Of a stretch of DNA of 64,000 nucleotides, positions 32,031 through 42,200 are shown one piece after another (positions within the stretch are counted from its first letter, which is position 1; each line of letters starts with the position of its first letter). The stretch spans positions 304,511 to 368,510 of the forward strand of contig NW_026570348.1 of assembly GCF_019649055.1 (NCBI RefSeq), written 5' to 3'. The notes under the pieces were generated by a model. It saw nothing but the letters and a program-made list of their open reading frames with translations, did not search any database and was not told where the DNA came from. The position numbers and the translations under genes were made by a program. This stretch comes from Paramacrobiotus metropolitanus. Lineage: Eukaryota > Tardigrada > Eutardigrada > Parachela > Macrobiotidae.

Positions 32031-33509
32031 ATGTCGCCTCCAGCTAAGAAGCCAACCGCACGCAAGACTGCATCCCGTACACCGCGCCCGAGTCGAGCAA
32101 CAGCGGGTTTGAGTTTTGGTTATTCTCCGGACAGCGATGAAGCTCGTTCTTCATCGCGTGTCACTCGATCTCGAGTTTCCCGCCGTACTGCTGCTCAACC
32201 AGTATTTGCCGCGCAATCCCCAGGACCGTCGGGAAATGTAAGTGCAACAGTGAATCAACAGCCTTCAGCCAGTCGGGCAGATGCGATAGTCGATGCTTTA
32301 CAGCGCCGATATGATAAGCAACGGCGACGAACGATTTTGCGACGCAATGCTGCTGTGGTTCGCCGCCGTGCCCGTCGGGGATCATTCCCTACCAGTCCTG
32401 ACGTTGAGATTCGTCAGCCGTCACCAAAGAAATTGCAGACGCAGGCGGAAAGACAGTTGGGTACTCCAGACCTGACTGAAGAAGAGCCATCGTCTTCCGA
32501 GACTCCGTCTGTAAAAGCAAAGCGAGGTATTGCCGTGGTTGCCGTTGTTTTACTGTAATGTTGTGGTTTTTCACAAGTCTGAATTCTACCTCTGGTGTTT
32601 TTCGTTTCTTGTGCAGTCGTTTCGCGTTACTACCCTCATGAGATACGACAATCGTTATCATGTCGCTTCGCTTCTGTTTTATTGCTTCCTCTGCCAGTTT
32701 TGCAGTTGATCATGGTTAAGCTTTGCTTGCGCTCATTGTTGTTTCAACTGTGTTTAGACGAGGAACATTTGCGCAAAGGCGGAATTCTTTATGTGCCGTA
32801 TAACCCGGATGCACCGCGGCCGGTCTTCAAGACCAAGCAGACAGCTCGCAAACGAGCGCATTCCGGAGTGTTTCCAAGAATGGCTATTGCGGATAAGCAG
32901 GGTGAGATGGCAATTACAAAAGCCTATTTTTCCGGTTTAAATCGTTTTCATCCTCGCTTTCCGGAATTGTATCTGTCTCGCTTCTTATACCAGAATGGAG
33001 TATTAATCAATCGTTATGATTTGTGTCTGGCTACTCGGAAATTACCTTCGTTAATTGCATTAGAGCTGCGTCGCCAATATCTATACTTACATCCTGTTTT
33101 TGTTGGATTGTTTAAAGAAATCGCCAAGCGTCAGAAGGCGGATGCAGTTGCGCGTCAAGCGGTTGCTGATGCGGGTGCTGTGGAAAATGCTGAACCGCAG
33201 CCATCCACTTCTGCTGGACCGTATTATTTTCGTACTCGTGGGCAAAAGCGCAAGTACAGGGAGGTCTCGCCGTCCTCGTCTTCTGCGCCAAGTGAAGTTT
33301 CCGTTTCGGATGATGGTGAAGATCGTGAGGATCCTTCGGCTGTGTTATCCCCTGAGCAGAATGCTGATGTCGAAGCTGACGGGAATGCAGATAAGGTGGT
33401 CGATTGTGATGATGACGATGGATCTGATTTTGAGAAGATGGATGTAGATCCGTTGCCGTCTCTGCAGCCGGCTGTTCCAGCTGTCCCACCTGTTGCCAAC
33501 TTGCCGTAG
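32031..33509 (+). CDS. Unknown two-exon gene, 415 aa, basic N-terminus and acidic C-terminus
   Basis: Exon 1 is 32,031-32,526 and exon 2 is 32,758-33,509. The 231-bp intron has donor GAG|GTATTG and acceptor CTGTGTTTAG, and the split codon (G|AC = Asp) keeps frame. The start is the ATG of MSPPAKKPTARKTASRTPRP. Residues 1-150 are extremely basic and disordered (Ser/Arg/Pro/Ala), with a helical stretch ADAIVDALQRRYDKQRRRTI. Next is a compact part with KGGILYVPYNPDAPRPVFKT, LSRFLYQNGVLINRYDLCLA and LELRRQYLYLHPVFVGLFKE. The tail is Ser-rich and then strongly acidic (DCDDDDGSDFEKMDVD). A basic arm plus an acidic tail is common in chromatin or RNA-binding proteins; that is inference. No family recognised. 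The donor is a weak match, so an alternative unspliced product ending at 32,558 is possible. Confidence 0.65.
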
Positions 33510-34141
33510 TTGCCCGCGAGGACTCACCTGAGTTTGCAGAACCGGCAGGCTATATTCAACAGCAGCCGCATTCTGATGAATTGTGAATTTTCCATTACTG
33601 ATTTGTTATCCTTCATGCCGTACATTTTTGCCAGAATTTGATGATCTGTCATTTCGTTTTTGATCTTAATTTGCATATTAGCTGGCCAAACTTTGTGATT
33701 TGTTTTTGATCGGTAGCCTTCATTGTACAATTTAAGGCATTTTGCGTTTATTTTCATCCAATTTTTATTTTTCAATTTTACGCGCTCTGAGTCAATGAAC
33801 TGGTCGTTTGGTATTTTCTATCCGCGCTGTAGCTATCAATGATCAATCTTTCGTTGTACCTGGATTAGATCTGATCTTCCGATTACGTTGCATTAAAAGG
33901 ATATAGCGCGAAGCGCTGATTGGTTGTTTCTCTTACCGGTGTGGAATCTGCCGCAGTTTAAAATTTCGCTCCCGCAGACAGGTATAAAATCGTCTGCGCG
34001 TAGTGTGCAGAAATCGGCATTGTGGATTTTTCGCTTCGGCCTTCTGGCACGTTGGATTTCCAGTGCGTATAGACTGTAATTTTGACGCTTTTCTCTTTGC
34101 ACTTATAGCGTTAAAGGTCACTAGTTTTCTTTAGTTTGGGC
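33510..34141. other. Spacer between orphan genes
   Basis: T-rich 3' flank of the preceding gene, then a short perfect inverted repeat AGCGCGAAGCGCT at 33,907-33,919 with the same core as the Polinton hairpin (GCGCGAAGCGC). A CpG-containing promoter-like zone follows, upstream of 34,142. Confidence 0.35.
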
Positions 34142-34939
34142 ATGCCGCCTATTGATCCTAACCGTGCTTTCGATAAATTGGTAGACGCCATTTTTCATTC
34201 GTCTTCCAATCAGCAGCAACAGTATAATGCCGGTTATAATCACCGAGGAAGGGGTGGAGCCCGTGGTGCTTACCGTGGCAACTTTCGTCCGTACGGCCGA
34301 GGAAATCATAGGAATTTTGGAGACAATAACTTGCGTCGTGGAAACGATCATTGGCGTCGTAATGGCCGACCTCTGGGCGCACCGGAAGTTATTGAAGTAC
34401 CTGATGGAGTCGATCACCCAGTTGCTCCAGTGGAAGCTGCCGCCGCAAACATGGAGGTTGACGACCCGGGCAACCAAGCAGCGAATGCACCGAATCCGGT
34501 CCAAGGCAATGGAAATGTGGCTGCAGGTGAGCCCAATGGTGTCAACCCTGCTGTCAATCTACATGGCCCACTAGCCTTGAATGCCGTTGTCGTTCCTCCG
34601 GCTGTCATTCCACCTGTGCAGCAGCAAGCCCCGCAGAACGCTGAATTTCCCGGTTTGCCACCGAATGTGCTGCCGCTTCCTGAAGTGCCGATTGTCCGCG
34701 ATGCCCGCGACCGTTCTCCGGCTGACCGCCCACGTGCGCCGTCTGCGCCTTCTGGCCCTGTTGGATCAGCTGAGCATAATTTTGTGCCTGGTTATTTGGC
34801 TCAGCAACAGCAGCGGGAATTGGATGCCGATCGCCGACGACAGATGGCTGCGGAAGTTTCTCGCCGTTTGGATGCCGCTGCTGCATCTGGCTCTGGTATC
34901 ACTGGTCTCTTTTCGTTGGCTCCCAGTGCTGGCAAGTAA
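34142..34939 (+). CDS. Unknown RGG/Pro-Ala-rich low-complexity protein, 265 aa
   Basis: A single-exon ATG frame (MPPIDPNRAFDKLVDAIFHS). The first 25 residues could form an amphipathic helix. Residues 35-80 are an Arg/Gly/Asn domain (NHRGRGGARGAYRGNFRPYG, RGNHRNF) with RG and RGG repeats of the kind that bind RNA and are arginine-methylated. The middle is Pro/Ala/Val/Asn-rich and disordered. The C-terminus has a charged helix, AQQQQRELDADRRRQMAAEV. RGG plus disorder suggests an RNA-binding or condensate-forming protein, by analogy only. It lacks an RRM or other folded RNA-binding domain. Codon use matches the neighbouring orphan genes. No family recognised. Confidence 0.65.
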   Translation: MPPIDPNRAFDKLVDAIFHSSSNQQQQYNAGYNHRGRGGARGAYRGNFRPYGRGNHRNFGDNNLRRGNDHWRRNGRPLGAPEVIEVPDGVDHPVAPVEAAAANMEVDDPGNQAANAPNPVQGNGNVAAGEPNGVNPAVNLHGPLALNAVVVPPAVIPPVQQQAPQNAEFPGLPPNVLPLPEVPIVRDARDRSPADRPRAPSAPSGPVGSAEHNFVPGYLAQQQQRELDADRRRQMAAEVSRRLDAAAASGSGITGLFSLAPSAGK

Positions 34940-36650
34940 CCTTGACTCACCTCTGACATTGACCTTGGTTGCTTTCCTTGATCTCATATTGTTACTCGCT
35001 TTGTTGTACCGAAGCTGTTTTGCCTTCTTGATTTTACTGCTGCTTCTTTACTGGTTTAAATTTGTTTCTGTGTACCAGTAATCTGTACTGATCCTTATAT
35101 GATTTTGTCTAGCTTGTTTGTTGTTGTTGACCTTGTTATTGTGGTGCAATCTGGATTCGAGAATTCGTAAGAATACCAGTCGGATGATTCATTGTTCCGT
35201 TTCATTTCGCTCGTACGTCCAATACATAATAGTTCGATCAACCACAAGCCATATTCAACCTTAAGCGTTTATATCACAGCCAATAAAGCTTGATGCCGTA
35301 TGTTGTACATACTAAAACACCATCTAAACTCAAGCGGCACAATGTCAGTAATTCATAGTTCGCCTTCCTGGATCCTTGGACCTCCGCCCTGCCAAACCCG
35401 TGGACTTCCGGATGACTCTCCGCCAAGGATTCCACACTAACTCTCTGGGAATCGCGGCGTACAGTCACATTGGGCATCGGATGGACGCGTGGATTGTGCG
35501 GTGGATCGGGATCAGGATGGCCGGAAGTGCACAATCGCACTGGGATGTTGCGGGATGGATTGTTTATTTTGGCACGGCCTAGCATCGTTCGTGGGGGTGA
35601 CGTATGGGAGTAGGATCATACGCCGGATGTACGTACGGATGCTGACTGTCCGCCTTCCACCTGCAACACAACGGATAATCTAGTCAATCAATGCTGTGAT
35701 TTGCTGTTCTCTTTTACTAGCGATGTATATGATGTCATAACGCAAGTCTATATAAGTTCTTGTGATGCCTAATATCGGAATCAGTAGTCTGAGATTTACT
35801 TCTGAGACTGCTTTCTAATTACGATTTCCTAGCGTTGTAAACTGTGATGTGAATTGGATAAAGAGACAGCAATACTTGTTCCTACTGAAGTGCATAGTTG
35901 TTCCCGGATTATCGCTTAGTATACAGGTTTGCTCGTGACACAATCGTCCTAGCTCTTGCCGATCCTCACAGGACTTACGACCGGAAGTTGTGGTTAGCTC
36001 GTTCCTGAGGGATTCCTGATCTTCTCGTGTTCCTGAATCGTTCGTCATTTCTCCACCATAGTTCTTCTGTTACAGTTTGAGAGTACGAGTGCCTACCGAT
36101 TGAGCATTACAGGCGTGGAAGAGTAAAGATTGTTCATGGAGCCTTAACCGGCGTGAACGCTTATACACGACAATACACTATTTGATGAACACTAGTTGAC
36201 ACTGCATGTTAGCAAAAACGGAGAATACCTTTAGAGAAACGCTTTGACAGTCATTACTTTGTGCAATTGCACCATAATCACGACTTGAGGTGGCGGTAAT
36301 ACCTTTAATATAATTATATCAGCCGCCAGTGGCGGACCGGGCCGCCACTGAGGGCGCACAAAACCAACTAAACATTACAAAATGACGACACTGGCATATT
36401 GCTGTCACAGTTGCCACGCTGGAAGGTGGACACGCAGGATACAAAGGACACAACAATCTCGTGGCACAATACTACGCTACACTATAATATGTAGTTTTGT
36501 GCACTTTTGTTAGCATGCATACGCAGTTACCGGTAGAACAAGTCACACAATTTAGGCCCCACCACCAAGTACAAGTTGTTCCATAATGCACTAATTGTAC
36601 TTACAACTTTAGTGTAAACACGCGTAATAATCTGTCGCTGTGAACCACCA
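34940..36650. other. Intergenic stretch
   Basis: About 1.7 kb with only short, unrecognised frames. Near 36,325-36,360 is a small inverted repeat, CAGTGGCGG...CCGCCACTG, next to GGGCGCACAAAA. It resembles a terminus of a small DNA transposon, but I cannot find its partner end. Otherwise nothing nameable. Confidence 0.4.
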
Positions 36651-36689
36651 ACTTTAGGAAGGCAGATCATAGTGTGGCAACACCAGCGC

Positions 36690-37040
36690 AATGTATTCTA
36701 ATTTATGCCATGCGTAAATATTACACAGAGATACTCTCATGAAAGTGTAATCATTATACATATTATTCAGAAGGACAGACGGAAATGAGGAAGAATGCTT
36801 TGATGCCGTGACCTTCACGTATGCATGGCAATTTCTGGTGGGACAGAACACTAGAAGAGAAGTAACTTCTCTTCTAACACTGATCGTGATAGTTGTTGCC
36901 ATGAAGGACGATGCAACGCGACACATAAATACACACAATACGGTTACTTCGGTGACAGCACGAATAAAAATGTTACCGTTACAAAGACTCATAACTTTGC
37001 GGGACAAAATAGAACTCATGACTGAAAAGATAATTATAAC
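36690..37040 (+). repeat. Diverged partial copy of the GPCR 3' flank
   Basis: TGACCTTCACGTATGCATGG and the following sequence match TGACCTTTACGTATGCATGC at 39,169 and GTGACCTTTATGTATGCATG at 45,946, in the same orientation. It includes the quasi-palindrome at 36,852-36,876. Confidence 0.6.
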
Positions 37041-37239
37041 GATTTATCGTGCATTAGGTTTTCATAGTGGATTAACCGGATTTGCACCCAATTTCCTTTC
37101 CTCCTTTTACGGAAAACAAAAATTTATAGCATTTTATACGTAGTGGTTAAACGTTATTAGAATTTCTTGGTAATACTTTTACCACGGACACGTATCCATG
37201 CAGTCATCAAGCACGCCTCCGTTAAGTAATTAGTGACTC

Positions 37240-37770
37240 GTTTGGGGAATTCCGCCTATTGCTACTGTTAAGCATCCTTATTTGCGACATTTGCAGGGAA
37301 TTCCGCGCCACACAAGCTCTTCTGCATTCCCATCATTCCCGCAACAAGCACATCATCACCCACCATATTCTGCTGTTAGGCGCCGTCGGCGTCTACGTGG
37401 CCACGCAAACTCCCAGCCTGCTAGTCAGCGGAATAGAGCTGTCCACAACTTTGGGCTGCCGGTTCCACTTACACCGACCATCGCGGCTGTTATACAAAGG
37501 GATTTCTCATTAATGACGAATCATTCGCTGAACTTCTTCGCATACCTGGCGGTCAGCAAGGAATTTCAGACAGCAAGTGCGTTCACTGCTGACCACCAGG
37601 TGTGAGAGAGTTCTGTCTGAGTCCACAAAAAGATTTAGCCAATCGCAGCGTATCGTATTGACGTATACCACGGCAACCAACGCACGGTCCGCGTTCTGTC
37701 CAACCAGAATGTTGGGTTCTGTCCAATCTGCTCTGCTTACACATATCTGAACCACTGCTGGTTAATGCAT
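37240..37770 (+). pseudogene. GPCR C-terminal exon pseudogene (TM5-TM7), inverted copy
   Basis: The plus-strand counterpart of the terminal exon at 39,257-39,676. LLLSILICDICREFRATQAL LHSHHSRNKH...HHILLLGAVGVYVATQ matches LLLLSSILICVIRREYRATL and the downstream HHILLLGTVAVYIVAQ. Its TM7 piece, SLNFFAYLAVSKEFQ, lies in another reading frame, so at least one frameshift separates TM6 from TM7. Downstream 37,605-37,770 matches 39,200-39,290 in inverted sense. It is a decayed duplicate lacking upstream exons in the same orientation. Confidence 0.8.
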
Positions 37771-37939
37771 TACTACATACGGGTATACAGTAAAGGTTTC
37801 TAAAGGTCACGAACAGCTCTGGCTCAACAATAGCATATGAAGGTGGTATATAATCGCTTACGGGTAACCTTATAACCATCGCATTACGACGCATAGTGAT
37901 TTTTATAAGTCACGAGTGGCTATGGCTTACCAATCGCAT

Positions 37940-38360
37940 ATTTGGATGGATATTTCGCGCAGGTAATTAGCAATCGTCTTCGTTACCCAAAACGCAAAAC
38001 GAGTTTCCAACCAGAACATGCAAAGTGGTTGATCATTTTCCGAACATATGTTGGGATGTTAGCCCATCTGAGTGAGGACATACAAAAATTATTAATGATT
38101 ATGCACATTCGGTAAATGGCTATTATTACACAACTGGTTAGGTAGTACCTTATAGCGCTCTTAAGTAGGCGACCTGGATTGTATATCAGTAGCCATGTTT
38201 TTCCCATGCTGGCTTTCCCATGATGTTGAAACGCGATCATAGTCAACGTCGATTGCCCATTGAAACAAAAATGAAAATATACAACAACGTTGGTGTACAT
38301 GACCTACAGAGAAATGTTCCAAGTAAAAAAGTAAAAAAAAAGCTATCATTGTCTTAGTCA
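37940..38360 (-). pseudogene. GPCR exon 1-2 pseudogene fragment
   Basis: On the minus strand, 37,946-38,071 matches exon 2 of the GPCR at 43,666-43,808. The acceptor TCAG|ATGGGCT and the pieces WANIP, FWVTKTIANYLRE are still visible, with a frame change between them. A similar intron separates it from an eroded exon 1 at about 38,150-38,300. Splice sites remain but the reading frame does not. Confidence 0.7.
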
Positions 38361-38449
38361 CACACGGACAACTACTATTTCTAGTGCAAACATAAGGAAA
38401 TGGGATATTTGATGTCGGATTCTAAATGCCGGAATTAGTGCGTGCTTTT

Positions 38450-39250
38450 TGCTTGTCGGTGCTCGGTTTTTTGTCAGCGATATACTGATTCAACACAGGA
38501 GACACACGGCGCGTTAACAAGAACGAGAAATACTTTACAGTTTAGAGAAAAGAGTGATAAATTGCAGTGTAGCAAACCAAAACGGTTTGCTACACTGCAT
38601 TTATCACTCTTAAAAACCGACAATAAATATGCAGAAAAGAGCGTGAAGACATCAGCGCAAAGGTGCACACCAAGGGCTTAATTTTGGTGCCGATGAGTAA
38701 ATAATGCACAGGTTTGCGCAGGAGCTCTAATAAAAGTATTCATATAATTTATTCGAGACAGCAGATTGAAACTGAAGAGTCATGAAACTGCTTTGGAGTC
38801 ATGATCGTTTAAGCCGGTGCCTGCTTGAACAGATTTGTTGTGGGCCGCTGACCGTGGTCGTTTATGCCGTAGAGGATGATGCTGTGGGATATAATATTAT
38901 AAGCATAAACTGTGCACACAATACGGCAACTTTAGTGAAAATATTCAGTAAGAATGTTAGTTCTACAAAACTGACAACTTCGCGGAAGAATACAGGATAG
39001 AGTGGGATAAATAGTAGAATAAGGGCTCCTACCAAACGCATAGTTTCCGTGTCCTTGCGAGAAGTATGCAAAGATATACCGGCCTAATCTTAATTTTCAT
39101 GATACTTCTATGTATTATTGTACAGCGTGCATTGAGGCCGCACAAAATACAGATGCTTTTTGATGTGACCTTTACGTATGCATGCTGGTTGATCCTGGTT
39201 GGACATGGGCAGAACACGGACCGCCTACTGTTGCCGTGGAGTACGATACA
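38450..39250 (+). repeat. Segmental duplicate of the GPCR 3' flank (copy with 44,690-45,480)
   Basis: A diverged direct repeat of about 800 bp. Shared blocks include GATTCAACACA, AACGAGAAATAC, TATGCAGAA.AGAGCGT, AAGCATAAACTG.GCACAC and ACCAAACGC. It carries a strong hairpin at 38,550-38,611 that the other copy lacks. Noncoding. Confidence 0.75.
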
Positions 39251-39256
39251 ATGCGA

Positions 39257-42200
39257 CTAGCTGGACTGTGAGACAACCCTCCAACATCTGGTGGTCAGCA
39301 GTCGGTGCACTTGCTGTCGGTACTCCTTGCTGACAGCCAGATATACGAAGAAGTTCAGTGTATAATTCGCCCTCAATGAGACATCACACATGAGCGATAA
39401 ATTTTCCATGATGGTCTTCGTAGGCGTAATAGGCGCCCCAAATAGGCGGGCCAGCCCTACACCGCTGAATAGCACGTTGGGAGCTTGCGCGACAATGTAG
39501 ACGGCGACGGTGCCCAGCAGCAGAATATGATGGTTCATGGTGTGTTTATTGCGAGAGTCGCGGGTTGGATCGGAGTGCAGAAGAGCTAGTGTGGCCCGGT
39601 ATTCTCTGCGGATGACGCAAATAAGGATGCTGCTTAGCAGTAGCAAAAGAAGGAATTTCCCAAAGACGATAAAAACCTGTAAAAGACGACTCGTTAACCT
39701 TACAGTTAACAGAGGCGTTCTGGATGTTTGCAATTGCATGCAGGATGCAAATCCATCAAGAAATTCCAATAACTTACAAAAATTATCTAGCACAGGAAAA
39801 TGTTTATGAACCTGTTAAGACCACAAGAGGCTAGAGGTGGCTTACGGCAAATACCAGGTAGGTCGTTGGGTTGATAAGCAGAAGTATTTGGAATGGTATG
39901 TAGTTGATTGTAGCCGGCAGGAAGGTTGACGGGTTGATGGTTGACGCTCAATGAAGGTCATCAACCTTTCTCTAAAGGTCGTCAACCTTTCTGATCAACC
40001 TTTTTTAAAGGTCATCAACCTTTCCGATCAACCTTTTTTTAAGGTCATCAACCTTTCTCATAAGGTTTCCAACCATTTTGCCGAAGGTTGTCCTCATAAC
40101 CGTCCATCATATTTATCTTTCGGCTTGCTGTTAACTTGCTTACCATTAACATTTTCTTTTTTAACATTTCTTTCTCGGTATCCATGCATTAAAAAATGGC
40201 GCCGTGCTGTGCATTTGGAGACACTGCGGCTACATGAAATCACCTTGCGTTATAATGATAATATGCGCTCAGAGTAGCCAAAATCATACTGCTGAGATTG
40301 TCTTTTGCTAACTCTAAACGTACTGGAAGATGCACCGAATTAACTGGTGCCGAAACGGGCAGATGTCTTTTTTTTGATAGCCCTGTTCGGGCTTTAACAG
40401 CAACAATTTTCCCAACATGTGTGCTTGAGAACTACCTAGTATTATAAGCACTACCGCATTTTACAAAGAAGGTAGTCTCAGATGTGCACGTCTTTGCACT
40501 GGTAGTCTTAGTGAATGTTGTTATGGTAGTCCACCTTTCTGTCGAGAGTCTTAAACCTTTCTATAAAGATAGTCAAACTTTCTGGAAAGATCATCAACCA
40601 ATCTGTAAAGGTCATTAACCTTTCTCGAAAGGTCATCAACCTTTCTGTAAAGGTCATCAACCTTTCTGTGAAAGTCATCAAACTTTCTGTAAAGGTCGTC
40701 AACATTATTTTGTAAAGGCCGTTCCTTAACTTTGCAAGAACCCACTTTATAAAGCCTCACAAATAAATGTTTTGCGGTCGGAGGAGTCAGTCGACAACGA
40801 TAAAAATAAATAGAGCTTTAGAAGAAAGGTCGATTGTAATTTCATCCTGAAAAACCATTTAGATATTACTAGCACTTATTATGGCTTATCTTGATTACAG
40901 TACCATTTAATAATATTTGCACGCGTGACCGATAGAAAGGTGGATGTTCAATGAAATCACTTCCAATAATCTACCGAACCAACCCGTCGGTGTCGATTGA
41001 TCTAACAACGACACCATTGAGTGCATTCAGGCCCATTGTGAGAGTCAATGTCACTGATTCGGAAAAAAAGTGGATGCAGCTATGGATATGTTATTTTTAT
41101 CACTCTGTCTGCCTGACATCCAAATTTCTTCAGTCTCCCATTGAATTTTTCATTTGAGAAAATTTAATTTAACCTTATACATTGACGAGATTCGTGCCGG
41201 CAACCAGCTATGCAGGTGGCTGCCCGCTGTCGCCACAGACTCGTGCGTGGAACTCCAGTTTCTTCTCTCGTTCACATCTCGGTCAAACCTCCCGATTATA
41301 GTTCTAAAAGGTAGAAATGCAGTACTCAGAAGTTTTCTGGTACCCAACAAGCTGCTGTTAGAGCGTATAATGTTGGAGCAAATTAAAACACAAGAATGCA
41401 CGAAAGCTTCTGTAAGTGCTGCGCAGAGAATCTATATGAAGTCTGTCAAAACAAAATTACTCTCGTAGTCTCATCGGGCGTTTTTTGCCTCCAACAGCAA
41501 TTTATGTATTCAGTACCAAAAAACTGCTAAGTGTTTTCTCTGCTTTTTTCAATGTTGATCGTGAGGTTTTACCAAGATGTACGCAAGAGAAAAAGACTAG
41601 AGGTAAACGCACGAGCCACGAGTATATGGAGGGAGTCAGCTGATGGGCAATGTCACCTGATGAAAGAGATAATTTTTATTATTTCAAACCAACACAATAA
41701 ACCGTGTTAAAAAGCTATTAGAAAAACAAAAGCTTATTAAGCATTTCAGCCTTCTCCACGGTACCCATGACAGAAACCGCGTTGCCGCGTTGTATCTCTA
41801 AAAACACAGCGTTAATTATTTTTTATCGCTATCGACTGGTACCTCCGACCGCAAATCACTTTTTTGTGGGGCTTTGTATAATGCGTTCTTGCAGAACTAA
41901 GGAACAACCTTTACAAAAAAGGTTTACGGCCTTTACGGAAAGGTTGATGACCTTTACAAAAGGTTAATGACCTTTACAGAAAGGTTGATGACCTTTACAA
42001 AAGGTTGATGACCTTTACAGAAAGGTTGATGACCTTTTTGAGAAAGGTTGATGATTTTCATAGGAAAGTTTATAACTTTCGACAGGAAGCTGGACTACCA
42101 TAACAACCCTCACTAAGAATACCAGTGCAATGACGTCCACATCTGACCATGGTGAGTCCACCTTCTTTGCAAAACGCGGTAGTGCGTATAATGCTGTAAT

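Noticed and set aside
35274-35585. 103-codon minus-strand frame
   Set aside because: No recognisable feature, and an equally long frame overlaps on the other strand.
36325-36360. Complete small DNA transposon starting CAGTGGCGG
   Set aside because: Only one possible end is seen; no partner end or target duplication was found nearby.
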